Shown piece after piece: positions 63,484-64,000 of a stretch of 64,000 nt of DNA. This stretch comes from Actinomyces mediterranea (GTDB taxonomy: Bacteria; Actinomycetota; Actinomycetes; Actinomycetales; Actinomycetaceae), in contig NZ_FTPB01000004.1 of NCBI RefSeq assembly GCF_900155595.1, positions 558,001 to 622,000 on the forward strand. The letters run 5' to 3'. The number at the start of each line of letters is the position of its first letter. The first letter of the stretch is position 1. The translations under genes and the position numbers were made by a program. A model generated the notes under the pieces. The model was not told the DNA's origin. It saw only the letters and a program-made list of their open reading frames with translations, and ran no database searches.

Positions 63484-64000
63484 ATGCCCAGTTCAGTGTT
63501 CGTCCGATTCGATGCCCCATCGCCTGTGCCTGCGAATCCTCGTCGTCTTCATGCCGCTGTCTCTTCTGTGTTCGACCTTCCGCAGGGGCTTTCGACGGCC
63601 AGGGCCGCTTCTCTTCCCTCGTTCGCGCACCGGCCGCGTCACGAGTTCAAGGGTCCGAAACCGTATTGTTTGGGCGAGATGACGTATGTGGACGGGTTGT
63701 TCGGCGTCGAGATCCGGTTCTTGGATGATCGTCTGGTCGACACTTTGGATGCGTGGCTGGCGTGGGGCGGCGTCCTGCCGATCGGAAGCGGCGGGGAGGA
63801 CACGGTTCTGCTCGCCGCAGTCGATGGTCAAGTGATCGAGCACCAGTCTTGGGGGGAGCTCGCCGAGTGCACTGAGGACACGACCTGGGAGATACACCTG
63901 GTGACCCCGACTGTGTTCAGTTCGAGGGGGCAGCATGTTTGGGGAGCCAGCCCGGTTTCCCTGGCGAAGAGTCTGCAGGAGCGCTGGTGGCATGCGGATC
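63484..64000 (+). CDS. cas6: CRISPR-associated endoribonuclease Cas6, N-terminal part (cut by window edge)
   Basis: 172 codons are visible; the frame is open to the right edge. FVRFDAPSPVPANPRRLHAA begins the first ferredoxin-like fold; HRPRHEFKGPKPYCLGEM and GLFGVEIRFLDDRL are Cas6-like; the strongest mark is HLVTPTVFSSRGQHVWG, then SLAKSLQERWW, matching the TPTxF...SL..RW core of Cas6. The Gly-rich loop at the C-terminus is outside the window. Cas6 cuts repeat RNA into crRNAs in class 1 systems. The ATG used is at 63484; ATG at 63472 in frame is equally possible. Upstream bases 63234-63471 show no repeat array. Confidence 0.82.
   Translation, partial: MPSSVFVRFDAPSPVPANPRRLHAAVSSVFDLPQGLSTARAASLPSFAHRPRHEFKGPKPYCLGEMTYVDGLFGVEIRFLDDRLVDTLDAWLAWGGVLPIGSGGEDTVLLAAVDGQVIEHQSWGELAECTEDTTWEIHLVTPTVFSSRGQHVWGASPVSLAKSLQERWWHAD

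Overview
The window is a high-GC chromosome segment from an actinobacterium, most likely of the Actinomycetaceae (Actinomyces/Schaalia type). The grounds are a galU-glp-rimJ-glpR cluster, a DUF2520-panC-panD run, an actinobacterial-type phosphoserine aminotransferase, a GTP-type PEP carboxykinase, a DUF3027/long-Csp pair, a WXG100 protein, many GTG starts, and a c-di-AMP riboswitch ahead of an NlpC/P60 gene. Protein calls come from reading motifs and family resemblance by eye; no database search was run.

Layout. 1-293: 5' end of rpoB (minus). 506-2723: remnant of a mobile element lodged at the 3' end of a tRNA gene with anticodon CAT; a 36-bp copy of the tRNA 3' half lies at the far end, and between the copies are a broken serine recombinase, a nucleotidyltransferase with an unknown partner, an IS256 transposase fragment and an Xis-like HTH. 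2921-7385: tuf, fusA, rpsG, rpsL (minus). 7943-8015: tRNA-Ala. 8284-12397: galU-glp-rimJ-glpR. 12436-14206: folate salvage, a SAF-domain protein and MscL. 14263-18599: a very large helicase-nuclease-like protein whose catalytic motifs look lost, translationally coupled to a small protein. 18691-26033: tRNA-Arg, Usp, riboswitch-controlled NlpC/P60 hydrolase, an iron-type DtxR regulator, SerC, an MFS transporter and a purine permease.

26138-35705: DUF3027/Csp, a NYN nuclease, two decayed genes, glpF/glpK with a divergent SorC-family regulator and candidate operators, an ArgA-like acetyltransferase, a TetR regulator and LysS. 35832-45000: a tRNA-like relic, an MprF-like membrane acyltransferase, a membrane esterase, and an operon of two PH-domain membrane proteins, DUF2520, PanC and PanD. 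45105-51572: a two-component system, an HD-fold protein with an altered metal site, a lone WXG100 protein, GroEL under two tandem CIRCE operators, and a LytR_C protein. 51706-61868: Ung, tRNA-Thr, a DsbA-like protein, a Ser/Thr kinase, a solitary MsiK/UgpC-type ATPase, DUF4032 plus GDPD, PckG and a manganese-type DtxR regulator. 62043-63233 is an unrecognised membrane protein. From 63484 to the right edge runs the start of a cas6 gene, so a CRISPR-Cas locus probably begins here.

Things most worth a second look: the tRNA-flanked island with its nucleotidyltransferase module; the helicase-nuclease pseudoenzyme; two intergenic elements of nearly equal length with shared inverted ends (8123-8254 and 52432-52561); the cas6 edge; and the candidate SorC operators between glpF and its divergent regulator.
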